NCBI RefSeq assembly: GCF_000720425.1
Contig: NZ_JOAJ01000005.1
Span: forward strand, 310,001 to 374,000
DNA: 64,000 nucleotides
From: Nocardia rhamnosiphila NBRC 108938
GTDB lineage: Bacteria; Actinomycetota; Actinomycetes; Mycobacteriales; Mycobacteriaceae
Direction of reading: 5' to 3'
The stretch's first letter is position 1, and each line of letters starts with the position of its first letter. Made by a program: the position numbers and the translations under genes. Shown here piece after piece: positions 44,359-57,214 of this stretch. Under the pieces are notes generated by a model. It ran no database searches, was not told the DNA's origin, and worked only from the letters and a program-made list of their open reading frames with translations.

Positions 44359-47300
44359 ATGCCGACACTGGATGAACTCGCGGAACTCATGCGGGTCCGG
44401 CTGGCCGCGGAAGGTCTGGACGCCGCACCCGAGGTGCCGGCCCGGCGGGATCCGCAGCGGGCCCCGCTCTCGTTCGGTCAGCGGTTCGTCTGGGCGCATC
44501 AGCAGATCGCGCCGGACAGCACCGCCTACAACGTCTGCCAGGTCCTGACCTTCCGCGGCGAGGTACACGACGCCGCCCTGCGCCAGGCTTTCCTGGCGCT
44601 GGCGCACCGCCACGAGGTGCTGCGCACCACGTATCACGTCGACGAATCCGGTAACCCCTACCAGCGGATCCATACCGAGCTCGCGCCCCGGGTCACCGAG
44701 GCGGACCTCACCGGCATCGATACCGCGACCGCGTGCCTGCGCGTCGACGAACTCGTCGCCGCCGCCGCGCACGGGAAATTCGACCTGTCCGCGGAATCGT
44801 CCCTGCGGCTCGCCTTCGTCCGCCTGGACGCCGAGACGGTGGTCGTGGCCGTGGTGATCCAGCACATCGCCTGGGACGGAATGTCGCTGGCGGCGTTGTC
44901 GCAGGATGTGCAGCGGTTCTACCGGGAGGCGCTGACCGGCGAGATCCGGGCCGAACCGCTGTCCCGGCAGGTCGCCGACTACGCGGAATGGGAACAGGAC
45001 CGGTACGCGAACGCCGACCACACCGCCGCGGACGAATTCTGGGCCGGGCAATTCGACCGGGACCTACCCGAACTGCCGCTGCCCTACGACCGGCACCCGA
45101 GTGCGGTCACCGAACGGGGCATGCGGTCGGACCGGCTGCTGGGTCCCGCCGCGGAAGCGACACTGCGCTCGGTCGGCGAGCGGTTGCGGGCCACCCCGCT
45201 GCAGGTGTTCCTCGCCGCCTGCTATCTCTCACTGCGACAGCTCACCGGTTCCCGGGACATGGTGGTCGGGACCGCGGTCGCCAACCGTGAGGAAGCCGGG
45301 ACCGAACAGCTGATCGGCAACCTGATCAATATGCTGCCGCTGCGGCTCACCGGCGGGTCGGCCGAGACGTTCGCCGACCTGGTCCGCCATATTGGCGAGG
45401 TGACCAACGCGGCCTTCGCGCACAAGCATTTCCCGCAGGAGGCGATCGTCCGGGCCGTCAACCGTGCCACCGGCAATATCGGCTCGCAATTGTTCGACGT
45501 GCTGGTGCTCTTGGCCCAGCAGCAGTTCCAGGGGCCCCGGCTTCCCGGGGTCACCACCACCTGGCGGCTGGCCGACCACGGCGCGTCGCTGCTGCCGCTG
45601 GCGGTCGAGGCGTTCGTGCACGCCGACCGGGTGGAAGTACAGATCACCTATCGCACCGACCTCTTCGACGCGGCGACCGTCGACCGGCTGCACGACTACC
45701 TCGACCGGACCCTGGCGCACGCGGACGCGGACACACCGCTGGACCGGCTGCTGGTGCTCAGCGATACCGACCGCGACAGGCTCGATGCCTGGTCGTCCGG
45801 CCCGCGCGTGCCTATCCAGCGCGACACCCTCGACGGCATGATCCGGGCCGCCACGGCCGACCATCCGGACCGGGTCGCCGTGGTGTTCGGCGATCTCGAG
45901 CTGACCTACGCCGAATTCGGTACCCGGGTGGCGGCACTGGCGCGGCTGCTGACCGAGCGCGGGGTCGGGCCCGGGGATCGGGTCGGTGTGTTCGCCGAAC
46001 GCAGTGAACAGCTTCCGGTGATCTTCGCCGCGGTGTTGCGGGCCGGGGCGGTGTACACGCCGATCGATCCGAGCTATCCGGCCGACCGGATCGCGTTCCT
46101 GGTCGCCGACGCGGCGCCGGCGCTGCTGGTGCGTTCTGCCGGTGCCGAGCGCGCGCTGCCCGCGGCCGACGGAATCCCGGTCGTAGACCTGGCCGACGAC
46201 GAGATCGTCGGCGCGCTGGAGCGGGCGCGGGGCCTGCCGGCCGAGCCGGTCCGCCCGGTTCATCCGCTGGACGCCGCCTACCTGCTCTACACCTCCGGCA
46301 CCACCGGGCGGCCCAAGGGCGTCGTCGTCGGTCACCGCGCCGCCGCCAACCATGTGCAATGGATGCGCGACCATTTCGGTTTCGGTGCCGAACGGATTCT
46401 GCAGAAGGCGCCGATCGGGTTCGATGTCTCGGTATTCGAGCTGGTCAACGCCCTGTGTACCGGATCGGCGACAGTTCTGCCGCCACCGGACTGGTGGCAG
46501 GCCGATGTGGAGGCGCTCACCGAGATCATCGACCGGCATCGGATCACCCAGATCTCGCTGGTGCCCAGTGTGGTGCGCGCACTGCTGGACTCGGGCCCCG
46601 ATCCGGCGCGTCTGCGCTCGATGCGGTTCGTCTATCTGGGTGGTGAGGCGGTGCCGCCGGCTCTGGTCGCGGAGTCGAGCCTCGTATTCGGCGGAACGGT
46701 ACTGGGTCTGTACGGCCCCACCGAGGCCGCCATGGACATCACCCACGAAGATTTCGCCGGGGCTCCGGAAGAGGGTCCCGCGCTCATCGGTGTGCCGGAG
46801 GCCAACTCCTCGGTATTCGTGCTGGACGAGCAGCTGCGGCGGGCGCCCGCGGGGGTCACCGGTGAGCTGTACCTCGCGGGAGTGCAGCTGGCACAGGGCT
46901 ATCACCGTCGCCCCGGTACCACGGCGGCGACCTTCGTGGCCTGCCCGTTCCTGGGCGAGGCCGGGGCACGGATGTATCGCACCGGCGATATCGCGCGGTG
47001 GAACTCCCGCGGCCGCCTGGAATACCTCGGGCGCGCCGACGACCAGGTGAAGATTCGCGGGCATCGGATCGAACTCGGCGAGATCGGTTCGGTCCTGCGC
47101 CGGGTGGCCGGGGTCGCGGACGCGGCGGCGATCGCGGTGGCCCACGGCGCGGATACGGCGTTGGCCGGCTACTACGTACCCGAGGCCGGTTCGACGCTCG
47201 CGACCGACGGCGAAGCCGAGAACGCCACGTTCCTCCGGGCCCGGCTGGCCGAACGACTACCCGACTACATGATTCCCGCGGCACTGGTCCGGCTGGACCG

Positions 47301-50300
47301 GCTCCCGCTGACCGCCAACGGAAAACTCGACCGCAAGGCATTGCCGCTGCCCGACCTGAGCAGCGACGCCGGGCGGGGTCGTGCGCTGCGCGATGCCGCC
47401 GAAAACACGGTGGCCGGGGCAGTCCGGTCCGTGCTGGCGCTCCCCGCCGCGACAGTGCTGGCCGCCGACGACGATTTCCTCGCGCTGGGCGGGGATTCCA
47501 TCAGCGCGATCCGGTTGGTGTCGGCGCTGAAGAAGAGCGGTCTGGCCATCACCACCAGCGCGCTGTTCGAGGCACGCACCGTCGCCGCGATCGCGGCCGC
47601 CGCCGCACCGCTCACCGCCACCTCCGCCCTACCCGACGTGGGGGACACCGGCTGGATCCCGTTCGTCCCTTCCCCCTCCGAACTGTCCGATGCCCGCCCC
47701 GGGTACAGCCGGGCGGCGGCGCTGGTGACCCCCGCCGACAGCACGGCCCGGCAGCTCACCGCCGCGCTCGGCACCCTGGCCGAGCGGCACCCGCTGCTGC
47801 GGGCCCGGATCGGCACCGGTCCGGACGGTCGCCGCGCCTACTACGTTCCCGGGCCGGACGAGGGCATCGTGCGCCCCGCGGTCAGGGAGGTCGAACTACC
47901 CGCCGGGCAGTGGGATCGCGTCGCGGAGGTGCTGGCCGAACAGTCGCGGGCCACGGCGGCAACGCTCGATCCCGCGGGCGGGATCGTGATGGGGGCGGTC
48001 TGGGTCCGTACCCCGGACCGGACGGCCGGACGACTACTGCTGGTGATCCACCACCTGGTGGCCGACCGGGACTCCTGGCGGATCGTGCAGGACGATCTGC
48101 GCCGGCTGTGGTCGGGCGAACCGCTCGGCGCCGCCGCGGGCACCTCGGTGCGGACCTGGAACACGAACCTGCTCCGGTACGCGGAAACCGAGGCGGTGAC
48201 CGGTGAGCTCGGCTACTGGCAGGCCGCTGCCGCGGGCACGGACCGGCTGGTGGAAACAGCGGCGTTCGACTCGGCCGACGCCACCGTGGAGGTCACCACC
48301 GAACTCGACCGCGACGACACGGTTTTCCTGGCGGAGACCGTGACCGAGGCCTTCGGCTGCGATTTCGATACCGTCCAGATCGCCGCGCTGGCGGTGGCCG
48401 TGCACCGGTTCCGGCGCGCTCGCGACCGGGACGCCGCCACCGTATCGCTCGCCGTCGACGGACGCGGCCGGGCCGAAAACCTCTTCCCCGGTGCCGATCC
48501 GGCGCGGACTGTCGGACGGCTGGCGAGTCAGTACCCGGTGATACTCGATATCGGCGGTGGGGGCGGCGAGCCGGATACGGTCACCGCGGTCAAAGCGGTG
48601 AAGGAACAGCTGCGCGCGGTCCCCGGCGCCGGGATCGGTTACGGCCTGCTGCGCGACCGCGCCGACGCGGTACTGCGGCAGGCACCCGCGCCACAGCTGA
48701 AATTCGGCTATCTCGGCACCCTCACCGTCGGCTCGGCCGCCGCGGTGGGCGGGATCGCGCCGGAGTTCGGTCTCCCGGGCGAGTTCACCGGACCGGACCG
48801 GCCGGTGGAGGCACTGCTCGATATCGCCACGGCGACGCTGATCGACGACGGCGACCCGGTGCTGCGCGCCACGGTGCGCTGCCCGGCGGGGGCGCTCGCC
48901 GCGGCCGAGGTCCGCGAACTGGCCGACCACTGGCTCGGTGCCCTGCGTGACCTGGCGAAGACGGTGCGGGAGAACCCGGGCCGCCGGCTCACCCCCGGCG
49001 ATGTACTCGCCGGCGAAGTGACCCAGCTCGACCTGGACCGCTGGCACGGCACCTACGGCCCCTACGAGGACGTGTATCCGCTGGCGCCCATGCAGGCGGG
49101 TCTGTTCTTCACCGCACTGAGTGCCGGGTCCGCCGACCTCTACAACGTGCAGACGCTGATCGGTGTCCGCGGTGAACTCGATATCGATCGACTGGCCGCG
49201 GCCTACGACACGGTGCTCAACCGCTACCCGAATCTGCGGATCACGGTGTCGGTGTCCCATGCGGGGACCCCGTACGGCATCGTGGCCCCGCACGTCGGCA
49301 TCCCGGTGCGCGAACTGGATTTCGCGGCGGACCCGGACCCGGCCGCGCGGCTGGCGGAGTTGTTCCGGACCGATCAGGCCGAACAGTTCGACCTCGACCG
49401 GGGTCCGATGTTCCGGGTCACGGTGGCGCGGTTGCCCGAATCCCGCCACATGATCGTGCTGACCATGCACCACCTACTGCTGGACGGGTGGTCCGGGCAG
49501 CTGCTGACCCAGGAGATATTCGCCGAGTTCGCGGTACCCGGCGCCGAGCCGATCGCCGATCCGGCGACTTTCGCGCGTTTCCTGGACTCGGTCCGTCGCG
49601 GCGCGCCGGCCGCCGAGTCGGCGTGGGGCCCGGTGCTGGATGGTGTCGAACCGTGTCTGGCCGCGCCCGGGCGGGCTCCGGGCGGTTCGGCGCCACCCGT
49701 CGCGTGCGAATTCGCGATCGAGGACGAACTGGTGCGGCGGCTCACCGCGCTGGCGGCCGAGCTCGGGACCACCTTCGGGGTGGTGTGCCAGCTGGCCTGG
49801 GCCAACACGCTGCGGTATGTGACCGGGGCCGAGACCCCGGTATTCGGGGAGTCGGTATCGGGCCGCCCGGCCGATCTCGACGGTGTGCACGAGGCCATCG
49901 GCTGTTTCGCCAATATCGTTCCCGCCGTGGTGCCGCTACGCCGGGAACGCACCTGGCGCGAGCATCTCGCCGACACCCGATCGCGGCGGGTGGAACTCAT
50001 GGAACACCACCAGTACCCGCTGACCGCCGCCCTCCGGGCGACCGGGACGCGCAAACTCTTCGACAGCATGTTCGTGCTGGAGTCCTATCCGGCGCGCCGC
50101 CGGGAGCTGGCGGGTCTGCTCGGTGACGCGGGGCTGGAACTGGTGTCCTTCGACGCGGGTGGCGCCACCGACAACGCGCTGCTGCTCATGATCTTCCCGG
50201 CGAATTCGCTGCTGCTCAGCGATCAGGTGCAGGCCATCATCTTCTACGCCGAGGACGCCTTCGAAGCCGATGACGCGCGGATTGTGGAAACCGCCTTCCG

Positions 50301-50409
50301 CAACACCCTCCGCGATATCGCCGACCATCCCGACCGCCCGATCGAGGCGGCCCGGATCCTCACCGACGAAGACGAAGGACTGCTGGTGATGCGGAGGATG
50401 TGGCAGTGA
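44359..50409 (+). CDS. NRPS, C-A-PCP-E-C
   Basis: The 2016-residue NRPS. The first C has QHIAWDG at 168-174 (second His kept). The A domain is complete ([11 protein letters not shown] 644-654; specificity residues roughly D-V-F-S-V-L-L-M-D-K, not assigned). PCP Ser1047. An epimerisation domain follows ([10 protein letters not shown] from 1231, and [11 protein letters not shown]). A second normal C domain (HHLLLDG from 1704) ends the protein. By position it should add the first lysine-type residue after the oxazoline head, as MbtE does, with an extra epimerase and condensation step. It lies 1 bp after the starter NRPS and overlaps the next NRPS. D configuration is inferred from the E domain only. 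Confidence 0.9.
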   Translation: MPTLDELAELMRVRLAAEGLDAAPEVPARRDPQRAPLSFGQRFVWAHQQIAPDSTAYNVCQVLTFRGEVHDAALRQAFLALAHRHEVLRTTYHVDESGNPYQRIHTELAPRVTEADLTGIDTATACLRVDELVAAAAHGKFDLSAESSLRLAFVRLDAETVVVAVVIQHIAWDGMSLAALSQDVQRFYREALTGEIRAEPLSRQVADYAEWEQDRYANADHTAADEFWAGQFDRDLPELPLPYDRHPSAVTERGMRSDRLLGPAAEATLRSVGERLRATPLQVFLAACYLSLRQLTGSRDMVVGTAVANREEAGTEQLIGNLINMLPLRLTGGSAETFADLVRHIGEVTNAAFAHKHFPQEAIVRAVNRATGNIGSQLFDVLVLLAQQQFQGPRLPGVTTTWRLADHGASLLPLAVEAFVHADRVEVQITYRTDLFDAATVDRLHDYLDRTLAHADADTPLDRLLVLSDTDRDRLDAWSSGPRVPIQRDTLDGMIRAATADHPDRVAVVFGDLELTYAEFGTRVAALARLLTERGVGPGDRVGVFAERSEQLPVIFAAVLRAGAVYTPIDPSYPADRIAFLVADAAPALLVRSAGAERALPAADGIPVVDLADDEIVGALERARGLPAEPVRPVHPLDAAYLLYTSGTTGRPKGVVVGHRAAANHVQWMRDHFGFGAERILQKAPIGFDVSVFELVNALCTGSATVLPPPDWWQADVEALTEIIDRHRITQISLVPSVVRALLDSGPDPARLRSMRFVYLGGEAVPPALVAESSLVFGGTVLGLYGPTEAAMDITHEDFAGAPEEGPALIGVPEANSSVFVLDEQLRRAPAGVTGELYLAGVQLAQGYHRRPGTTAATFVACPFLGEAGARMYRTGDIARWNSRGRLEYLGRADDQVKIRGHRIELGEIGSVLRRVAGVADAAAIAVAHGADTALAGYYVPEAGSTLATDGEAENATFLRARLAERLPDYMIPAALVRLDRLPLTANGKLDRKALPLPDLSSDAGRGRALRDAAENTVAGAVRSVLALPAATVLAADDDFLALGGDSISAIRLVSALKKSGLAITTSALFEARTVAAIAAAAAPLTATSALPDVGDTGWIPFVPSPSELSDARPGYSRAAALVTPADSTARQLTAALGTLAERHPLLRARIGTGPDGRRAYYVPGPDEGIVRPAVREVELPAGQWDRVAEVLAEQSRATAATLDPAGGIVMGAVWVRTPDRTAGRLLLVIHHLVADRDSWRIVQDDLRRLWSGEPLGAAAGTSVRTWNTNLLRYAETEAVTGELGYWQAAAAGTDRLVETAAFDSADATVEVTTELDRDDTVFLAETVTEAFGCDFDTVQIAALAVAVHRFRRARDRDAATVSLAVDGRGRAENLFPGADPARTVGRLASQYPVILDIGGGGGEPDTVTAVKAVKEQLRAVPGAGIGYGLLRDRADAVLRQAPAPQLKFGYLGTLTVGSAAAVGGIAPEFGLPGEFTGPDRPVEALLDIATATLIDDGDPVLRATVRCPAGALAAAEVRELADHWLGALRDLAKTVRENPGRRLTPGDVLAGEVTQLDLDRWHGTYGPYEDVYPLAPMQAGLFFTALSAGSADLYNVQTLIGVRGELDIDRLAAAYDTVLNRYPNLRITVSVSHAGTPYGIVAPHVGIPVRELDFAADPDPAARLAELFRTDQAEQFDLDRGPMFRVTVARLPESRHMIVLTMHHLLLDGWSGQLLTQEIFAEFAVPGAEPIADPATFARFLDSVRRGAPAAESAWGPVLDGVEPCLAAPGRAPGGSAPPVACEFAIEDELVRRLTALAAELGTTFGVVCQLAWANTLRYVTGAETPVFGESVSGRPADLDGVHEAIGCFANIVPAVVPLRRERTWREHLADTRSRRVELMEHHQYPLTAALRATGTRKLFDSMFVLESYPARRRELAGLLGDAGLELVSFDAGGATDNALLLMIFPANSLLLSDQVQAIIFYAEDAFEADDARIVETAFRNTLRDIADHPDRPIEAARILTDEDEGLLVMRRMWQ

Positions 50410-53400
50410 ACGCCGAGATCGAGGACGTCCTGGCGCTGAGCCCGCTACAGGAGGGGCTGTTCACCCTGGCGCAGCTGACCGCCGCGGGACACGATGTGTA
50501 CACCATCCCGTTCGCGGTCGATATCACCGGACCGCTCGATACCGGGGTGCTGCGCGGGAGTCTGGCGGCACTGCTCGTCCGGCATCCGAATCTGCGGGCG
50601 GTGTTCTGGGACGAGGACCTGCCGAAACCCGTGCAGATCATTCCGACCGCGGTCGACCTGCCGTGGACCGAGCTCACGGCGACCGACGACGAGGTGGACG
50701 CGGTCACCGAGGCGGAGACCCGGCGGCCGTTCGATCTGCGGAAGGGCCCGGCGCTGCGCGCGGCACTGGTGACCCTGCCCCCGGCCCCGGACGGCGCGCA
50801 ACGCCGCCGGCTGATCATCACCGCGCACCACATCCTGCTGGACGGCTGGTCGCTCGGCCTGTTCTTCGCCGAGTTGCGTGTGCTGTACGCGGCCGGCGGC
50901 GCGCCGGAGGTACTGCCGCCGGTACGGCCCTACCGGGATTACATCGGCTGGCTGGCCGGGCGCGATACCGACGAGGCACGACAGCAGTGGGTGCGCTATC
51001 TGGAGCCGGTGAGCGGCCCCCTCATGGTCGCCGAAGGCGGAGCCGCGCCCGGCCTGGGCGGGCCCGCCGAGGCGGCACCGCCCGAGGTCACCCGGGTCGG
51101 GCTGACCGTGGAGGAGACGCGGACACTGCGGAACTGGGCGCGCGAGCGCGGGCTCACCCTGAACACCGCGGTCCAGTTCGCCTGGACGGTGGTGCTGTCC
51201 CGGCTCACCGACCGCGCCGACACCGTGTACGGCACCGTGGTGACCGGGCGCCCCGACCAGATCTCGGGCGTGGACCGGATGATCGGCCTGTTCATCAACA
51301 CCGTCCCGGTCGCGTTCCGCCTGGATCCGTCCGAAACCGTGACCGCGAGTTGCCTGCGCCTGCAGCGTGAGTCCAGCACGATGCGCGAGATCGGTTATCT
51401 GAGCCTGTCGTCGGTGCAGCTCGCCGCCGGGCACAGCGCGTTGTTCGACACGATGTTCGTCTTCCAGAACGCGCCGCTGGACGCGGTCGGTGATACCGGC
51501 GACAGCGGCGTCCACTTCGAACCCGTGCTGTCGAAGAATCTCACGCACTATCCGTTGACGGTGGTCGCCCACGTCTACGCGGACGAATTGCTGGTCGCGG
51601 TGGAGGCCGTACCCGGCGCGCTGCCCTACCGGCCCGGCGATATCGGGTCGATGATGCTCACCGTGCTGCGCCGGCTGCCCGGCGCCGCCGATAGCCCGAC
51701 CGGTGCGGTAGAGGTCCACTCCGCTACGGTCGCGGCCGAATTGCTGCGCGGCGTCGCGACACCGGAACTGCCGGATACCGACGCCGCGGCCACGGTATTC
51801 GAGCTGTTCGAACGCCAGGTCGCGGCCACCCCGGACGCGGCGGCGCTCGCCGACGACACGGCGCGGTTCACCTACCGGCAGGTGCACGACGAGGCGACCC
51901 GGCTGGCCCGGGAACTCGTCGCCGCGGGAGTCGGGCCGGAAGACGCGGTGGCGCTGTGCCTTCCGCGCGGCGCGCGCTCGATCGTGGCCGTCCTCGCGGT
52001 ATTCGCGGCCGGCGCCGCCTATGTCCCGGTCGACATCACGCTGCCGCCGGCACGGATCGAATCCATTCTGCGACAGTCCCGGCCGCGACTACTGCTGACC
52101 GCGGCGGGATTCACGGCCGACCCGGCCGGCCCGCCGGCACTCGACCTCGACGACCCGGCGGTCGCCGGCCGTATCGCGCGCCACCCGGCGGGTGCGCCAC
52201 CGGTGCGCCGCCGGCCCGGTCACTGCGCCTACATCATCTTCACCTCCGGTTCGACCGGGGAGCCGAAGGGAGTGGCCAACACCCACCGGGCGCTGGTGAG
52301 CTATTTCGCCGACCACCGGGCCCGGGTGTACCGGCCCGCGGTGCGCCGGCTCGGGCGGCCGCTACGGATCGCGCACGCGTGGTCGCTGAGTTTCGACGCC
52401 TCCTGGCAGCCGATGATCGGGCTGCTCGACGGGCACCGCGTGCAGGTGTTCGGCGAGGAGACCATGCGCGACGCCGCGGGTCTGGTGTCGGGGCTGACGC
52501 GGTTCGGGATCGACATGATCGATACGACGCCGTCGATGTTCCGGCAGCTGGAGGCCACCGGGTTGCCCGGAGAGCAGCTCACCGTGCTGGCGCTCGGCGG
52601 CGAAGCCATCGACGGGCAGCTGTGGTCCCGGTTGCGCGCGCTACCCGATATCGCGGTACACAACTGCTACGGCCCGACCGAGACAACGGTGGAAGCGGTG
52701 GTCGCGGACGTGACCGCGCCCGGCGATCCGGCGACGGCCACCATCGGCCTGCCGACCGCCGGAATGTCGGCCTACGTCCTGGATTCGCGGTTGCGTCCGG
52801 TGCCGGCCGGGGTAGTGGGGGAGCTGTACCTGGCCGGGCCGCAGGTGGCGCGTGGCTATGTGGGGCGGGCCGCGGCCACGGCCGGCCGTTTCGTCGCCGA
52901 TCCGGTGCACCCCGGCGAACGGATGTACCGCACCGGCGATCTGGTGCGGTACCGGCCCGAGGGCGGCCTGGAATATCTCGGGCGCGCCGACGACCAGGTG
53001 AAGATCCGCGGCTATCGGGTCGAGATCGGTGAGGTGGAGACCGCGCTGCGGAATCTGGCCGGGATCTCGGCCGCCGCGGCGATCGTGCAGCGCCGTGGTG
53101 AGAGCGCCGGACTGGTGGGTTTCGTGGTGCCAGAGGCAGGTGCGCCGGTGGATCCGGCGCGGATGCGTGCCGCGCTGGCCGGGGTGCTGCCCGCCTATAT
53201 GGTGCCCGGACGGCTGGTGGCACTACCGGAACTGCCGGTCAACGCCAATGGAAAACTCGACGTCCGGGCGCTGTCCGGCCTGGCCGAAGAGTTGAGCACG
53301 CGGCATGGGGAGCGTGGGGCGGCGGCACCGGCCACGGCGACCGAACACACACTGAGCGCGGTACTCGCCGAGGTGTTCGACGGTGCCGCGCCGGGTGTCG

Positions 53401-54986
53401 AGGACGACTTCTTCGCGCTCGGCATGGACAGCATTGTCGCGATCTCGCTGGTCAACCGGGCCCGGCGGCACGGACTGCCGGTGACCCCGCGCATGGTGGT
53501 CACGGCGCCGACGATTCGCGATCTGGCCGCCGCCATCGACGCGGGTGCGGCGGTGGCGGCGGAATCGGACGGTCCCGACTACGGACCGGTACCGCCGTTG
53601 CCGATCGTGTCGTGGATGTACGCGCAACCGCACTTCCGGCGGCTCGCGCAGGGTGTGCTGCTCACCCTGCCCGAGGGGATGGCGCGTACCGAACTGGAGT
53701 CGGTGCTGCAGGCCGTGCTGGACGGGCACGACATGCTGCGTGCGGTGCTGGCCGAGACCCCGGACGGCCCGCGGGTCGTCACCCGGGAGCCTGGGGCCGT
53801 TTCGGCGGCGGAGGTACTGCGCGATCTCGACCTCGGTTCGGTCGGATCCGGGTTCACCGACGCGATCGGGACCGCGGCCCGCACGGCGATCGACGAACTC
53901 GATCCGTACCGCGCGCAGCTGGTGCGCGCGGTACGTTTCCGCGGTACGCCGCGCGGCGATCTGCTGTTGCTGACCGCCCACCACCTGGCTGTCGACGTGG
54001 TGTCCTGGCATATTCTGCTCGCCGATCTGGAACATGCGTGGGCTCAGGTCGCGGCCGGCGCCGCGCCGCGGGTTGCCGCGGAGAGCACCTCCTACCGGCG
54101 ATGGTCGCGGTTGCTGTGGCAGCGCGCCCGGCAACCGGAGGTGCTGGCGCAACGGGACTACTGGGTGGCTCAGGTGCAGGCTCCTGATCCGCTACTGGGT
54201 GGTCGTGCCCTGCGGCAGAGCGATACGTGGGCGTCCCTCCGGTTCACCGGCGTACCGACCGCACCGGCGACGACCGCGCGGATCCTGCGGTCCGTCGCCG
54301 GGCAGGACGGCGTCCGGGACCTGCTGTTGGCGGCGCTGACCACGACGCTGGCGTCCTGGCGGCGCGAACGCGGCCAGGATCACCGGGCCGGCGCGCTGGT
54401 GGCGCTGGAGAGTCACGGGCGGCCGGATATCGCCGCCGACTGTGACACCTCCGCCACGGTGGGCTGGTTCACCAGTGTCTTCCCGGTCCGCCTCGGTACG
54501 GGCGAGCATGCCGTGGAGGTCGATCGGGCCGAGTCGGAACCGGCCGCCGCGCGGGCGCTGTTGGATGCGGTGAGCGCGCATATGCGCCGAATCCCCGAAC
54601 AGGGCTTGGATTTCGGTCTGCTGCGCGATGTCGCCGGTGTGCCCAAACTGCTGGACGCCGCGTATCCACAGATAGAGCTCAATTATCTCGGCCGGATGGA
54701 CCTCGGCGGGCATCGCGACCGCGCCTGGTCGATGATCACCGATCCGGACCTGGCGCAGGCCCTGCCCGTGGACACCGAACCGGATCTGCCGGTGCGGTCG
54801 GCCACGAGCCTGGTCGCCACTGTAGAGAGCACCGCCCAGGGCCCACAGCTGATGACCCGATGGGGTTTCAGCGAGGGGATCTTCACCGCTGCCGAGATCG
54901 ACCGGATGACCGAGTTGTGGTCGCGGGCCGTCGCGGCACTGGCGGCGGCGGTGGACCCGTCCGGTGAAGCGGCGGGAGATCCGTGA
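50406..54986 (+). CDS. Terminal NRPS, C-A-PCP-E (MbtF-like)
   Basis: The 1526-residue NRPS. The C domain is intact (HHILLDG from 141). The A domain has [11 protein letters not shown] (612-622); specificity residues roughly D-A-Q-D-L-L-C-V-E-K, similar in start to codes for long polar side chains but not assignable with certainty. PCP Ser1009. The E domain has [10 protein letters not shown] from 1192, ESHGRPDI...[11 protein letters not shown] and QIELNYLG. It ends without a thioesterase domain, as MbtF-type enzymes do, and would add the last N-hydroxylysine that cyclises. GTG 50406 (8 bases after GGAGG) overlaps the previous stop by GTGA. Confidence 0.88.
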   Translation: MNAEIEDVLALSPLQEGLFTLAQLTAAGHDVYTIPFAVDITGPLDTGVLRGSLAALLVRHPNLRAVFWDEDLPKPVQIIPTAVDLPWTELTATDDEVDAVTEAETRRPFDLRKGPALRAALVTLPPAPDGAQRRRLIITAHHILLDGWSLGLFFAELRVLYAAGGAPEVLPPVRPYRDYIGWLAGRDTDEARQQWVRYLEPVSGPLMVAEGGAAPGLGGPAEAAPPEVTRVGLTVEETRTLRNWARERGLTLNTAVQFAWTVVLSRLTDRADTVYGTVVTGRPDQISGVDRMIGLFINTVPVAFRLDPSETVTASCLRLQRESSTMREIGYLSLSSVQLAAGHSALFDTMFVFQNAPLDAVGDTGDSGVHFEPVLSKNLTHYPLTVVAHVYADELLVAVEAVPGALPYRPGDIGSMMLTVLRRLPGAADSPTGAVEVHSATVAAELLRGVATPELPDTDAAATVFELFERQVAATPDAAALADDTARFTYRQVHDEATRLARELVAAGVGPEDAVALCLPRGARSIVAVLAVFAAGAAYVPVDITLPPARIESILRQSRPRLLLTAAGFTADPAGPPALDLDDPAVAGRIARHPAGAPPVRRRPGHCAYIIFTSGSTGEPKGVANTHRALVSYFADHRARVYRPAVRRLGRPLRIAHAWSLSFDASWQPMIGLLDGHRVQVFGEETMRDAAGLVSGLTRFGIDMIDTTPSMFRQLEATGLPGEQLTVLALGGEAIDGQLWSRLRALPDIAVHNCYGPTETTVEAVVADVTAPGDPATATIGLPTAGMSAYVLDSRLRPVPAGVVGELYLAGPQVARGYVGRAAATAGRFVADPVHPGERMYRTGDLVRYRPEGGLEYLGRADDQVKIRGYRVEIGEVETALRNLAGISAAAAIVQRRGESAGLVGFVVPEAGAPVDPARMRAALAGVLPAYMVPGRLVALPELPVNANGKLDVRALSGLAEELSTRHGERGAAAPATATEHTLSAVLAEVFDGAAPGVEDDFFALGMDSIVAISLVNRARRHGLPVTPRMVVTAPTIRDLAAAIDAGAAVAAESDGPDYGPVPPLPIVSWMYAQPHFRRLAQGVLLTLPEGMARTELESVLQAVLDGHDMLRAVLAETPDGPRVVTREPGAVSAAEVLRDLDLGSVGSGFTDAIGTAARTAIDELDPYRAQLVRAVRFRGTPRGDLLLLTAHHLAVDVVSWHILLADLEHAWAQVAAGAAPRVAAESTSYRRWSRLLWQRARQPEVLAQRDYWVAQVQAPDPLLGGRALRQSDTWASLRFTGVPTAPATTARILRSVAGQDGVRDLLLAALTTTLASWRRERGQDHRAGALVALESHGRPDIAADCDTSATVGWFTSVFPVRLGTGEHAVEVDRAESEPAAARALLDAVSAHMRRIPEQGLDFGLLRDVAGVPKLLDAAYPQIELNYLGRMDLGGHRDRAWSMITDPDLAQALPVDTEPDLPVRSATSLVATVESTAQGPQLMTRWGFSEGIFTAAEIDRMTELWSRAVAALAAAVDPSGEAAGDP

Positions 54987-55127
54987 AATTTCTCGACCTC
55001 GAACACCAACCGGTCCCGAGGTTGCGCCCGGCGGAAGTCGCTGGACGCGCCGGGCCGATCCGAGCAGCCGCGCCGGGCACCGTATTTCGCCGGCCGCCTC
55101 GACACCGAACCAGAGCGGAGTGATCGT

Positions 55128-55883
55128 ATGCAGAGTCCAGGGTGGATCCGGAAATTCCACAGATCCAGAGCGGCCGATCCGCTTCCGTTGCTGATCTTCC
55201 CGCACGCGGGATCGGGGGCCTCGGCCTACCGGGCGCTGTCCAAGGCGTTCAGCGCGGATTTCGATGTTTTCGTCTTCCAATACCCGGGCCGCCAGGATCG
55301 GGCGAACGAACCGGCGCTCACCTCGCTGGCCGATATCGCGGCCGGCGCCTTCGCCGAATTCCGGGCGTCGGCGATACACCGTGGGCTGCCGTTCGTCACC
55401 TTCGGGCACAGTATGGGCTCGCTGGTGTCCTTCGAGTTCGTGCAGCTCGCCGAGGCGGCCGGGATGCCGGTGAACCAGGCCGTGATCTCGGCCGCGGTCG
55501 CGCCCTGCCGCGGCGAGCACCGCACACCCGCCCCGACCGACGACGACGAACTGCTCGACCATCTCGCCAAGCTCGAGGGCACCGGCTCCGATGTGCTCGC
55601 CAGCCGCGAACTGATGCGGATGGCGCTACCCGCCATCAAGGCCGATCACCGGGCTTCCGACGCCTACCGGTGCGACCCCGGGATCAAGATCGCCACCCGG
55701 ATCCACGCGATCGGCGGGGACCGCGATCCGATCGTCGGCATCGCCGACCTCAACGGCTGGCGGCAGCACAGCGGTGAGGTCGAGGTGACGGTGTTCGACG
55801 GCGGCCACTTCTACCTGAACGACCACATCGCCGACCTCGCCGACCTGGTGGCCGAGAGCGCGCGCTCCGGATCGAACGCATGA
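55128..55883 (+). CDS. Type II thioesterase
   Basis: A 251-residue alpha/beta-hydrolase of the RifR/GrsT type that clears stalled or wrong acyl groups from carrier domains. The triad is visible: Ser95 in GHSMGS, an Asp in GGDRDP near 200 and His227 in GGHFYL. ATG 55128 follows GGAG by 7 bases, 141 bp after the terminal NRPS. Its stop overlaps an ATG of the next frame. A product-releasing role is possible but less likely given its size and family. Probable counterpart of NbtA. Confidence 0.88.
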   Translation: MQSPGWIRKFHRSRAADPLPLLIFPHAGSGASAYRALSKAFSADFDVFVFQYPGRQDRANEPALTSLADIAAGAFAEFRASAIHRGLPFVTFGHSMGSLVSFEFVQLAEAAGMPVNQAVISAAVAPCRGEHRTPAPTDDDELLDHLAKLEGTGSDVLASRELMRMALPAIKADHRASDAYRCDPGIKIATRIHAIGGDRDPIVGIADLNGWRQHSGEVEVTVFDGGHFYLNDHIADLADLVAESARSGSNA

Positions 55884-55897
55884 CACGAGGAGCAGCA

Positions 55898-57214
55898 ATG
55901 GCTCAGGAATCCGATATCGACCATGTCGTCATCGCCGGTATGGCGGTCGAGGCGCCCGGCGGGATCGAAGAACCGCGCGCGCTGTGGGACGCGCTCGTGG
56001 AATCCCGGGAACTCATCGGCCCGTTCCCGCGCGACCGCGGCTGGAATATCGACGAGTTGCTCTCGCTGGACCGCAACGAGGGCTGGAGCCGGGTCCACGA
56101 CGCCGGCGGATTCCTCGACGCCGCTGCCGAATTCGATCCCGCTGTCTTCGGTATCGGCAAACGGGACGCGCTCGCGGCGGACCCGCAGCAGCGGGTCGTC
56201 CTCCGCGCGGTGTGGCGCGCGCTCGAGAACGCCGGAGTGAATCCCGGCGATCTCGCCGGTGCGGAAGTCGGTTGTTTCATGGGTGCCTCGCCGATGGAAT
56301 ACGGTCCGCGCGGCTCGGCGGTCAACGAGTACTCCGGTCACCGGACCATCGGCTTCAGCACTTTCGGTATGGCGGGGCGGGTTTCGCACAGCCTCGGACT
56401 GGTCGGCCCCTCGGTGAATATCGATTCGGCGTGCGCTTCGTCGCTGACCGCACTGCATCTGGCCGCCGCGTCCATCCGCGCCGGAGAGTGCGACTGGGCT
56501 GTGGCGGGCGCGGTGAGCGTGATGGGGTCGCCGGGTGCGTTCTACGAGTTCTCCCGGTTGAACGCGCTTTCGGTGGATGGGCACTGCCGCTCCTACGCCG
56601 ACAACGCCTCCGGCACGCTGTGGGGGGAGGGCGCGGGCGCGGTGGTGCTGGAACCGGAATCCCGCGCCCGCCGCCTCGGACACCGGATCTACGGCCGCAT
56701 CCTGGCCTCCCATCACAACCACAACGGCGCGGGCAAACCGATCCTGGTGCCACGGACCGACGCACAGGAACGGGTGATCCGCCGGACGATCGCCGCGGCG
56801 GGTATCGATCCCGCGGTGATCGGCATGATCGAAGGACACGGCACCGCCACCCGCGCCGGCGACCCGGTCGAGATCCGGGCGCTACAGAACACCTACGGCG
56901 AGGCGGGCTCGTCCGCCCCGCTCGGCTCGGTGAAAGCCAATACCGGGCACGCCCAGGCCGCGGCCGGAATGCTCGGCCTGACCAAACTCCTGTTGTCCGG
57001 CCTGCACGGACAGATCCCCCCCACCCTGTACGCCGACACCCCGACCACCCGCGTCGACTGGGATCGCACCGGCCTGCGGCTGGCCACCGAACTCATCGAG
57101 TGGAAACCGGTGGACGGCTACCGCTACGGCGCCATCTCCTCGTTCGGAGCCGCCGGAGCCAATGCCCACGCGATTATCGCGATGCCTGCCTGTGAGGAGA
57201 ACGGCGATGTCTAG
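55898..57214 (+). CDS. Free-standing ketosynthase (MbtC-like)
   Basis: A 438-residue polyketide ketosynthase with a complete active site: Cys179 in DSACASS, His314 in EGHGTATRAGDP and His351 in NTGHAQAAAG. It would condense an acyl starter with the extender held by the next protein, making the beta-hydroxy acid portion. As in mycobactin (MbtC/MbtD), the KS is split from the AT-KR-ACP protein. ATG 55898 follows GAGGAG by 5 bases; ATG 55880 overlapping the thioesterase stop is an alternative. It overlaps the next gene by 8 bp. Probable counterpart of NbtB. Confidence 0.9.
   Translation: MAQESDIDHVVIAGMAVEAPGGIEEPRALWDALVESRELIGPFPRDRGWNIDELLSLDRNEGWSRVHDAGGFLDAAAEFDPAVFGIGKRDALAADPQQRVVLRAVWRALENAGVNPGDLAGAEVGCFMGASPMEYGPRGSAVNEYSGHRTIGFSTFGMAGRVSHSLGLVGPSVNIDSACASSLTALHLAAASIRAGECDWAVAGAVSVMGSPGAFYEFSRLNALSVDGHCRSYADNASGTLWGEGAGAVVLEPESRARRLGHRIYGRILASHHNHNGAGKPILVPRTDAQERVIRRTIAAAGIDPAVIGMIEGHGTATRAGDPVEIRALQNTYGEAGSSAPLGSVKANTGHAQAAAGMLGLTKLLLSGLHGQIPPTLYADTPTTRVDWDRTGLRLATELIEWKPVDGYRYGAISSFGAAGANAHAIIAMPACEENGDV

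Noticed and set aside
45229..47145. Long minus-strand open frame (638 codons) inside the C-A-PCP-E-C NRPS
   Set aside because: It is antisense to a fully motif-supported NRPS. Its translation is Gly/Arg/His-rich with no domain, as expected from GC-rich codon shadowing.
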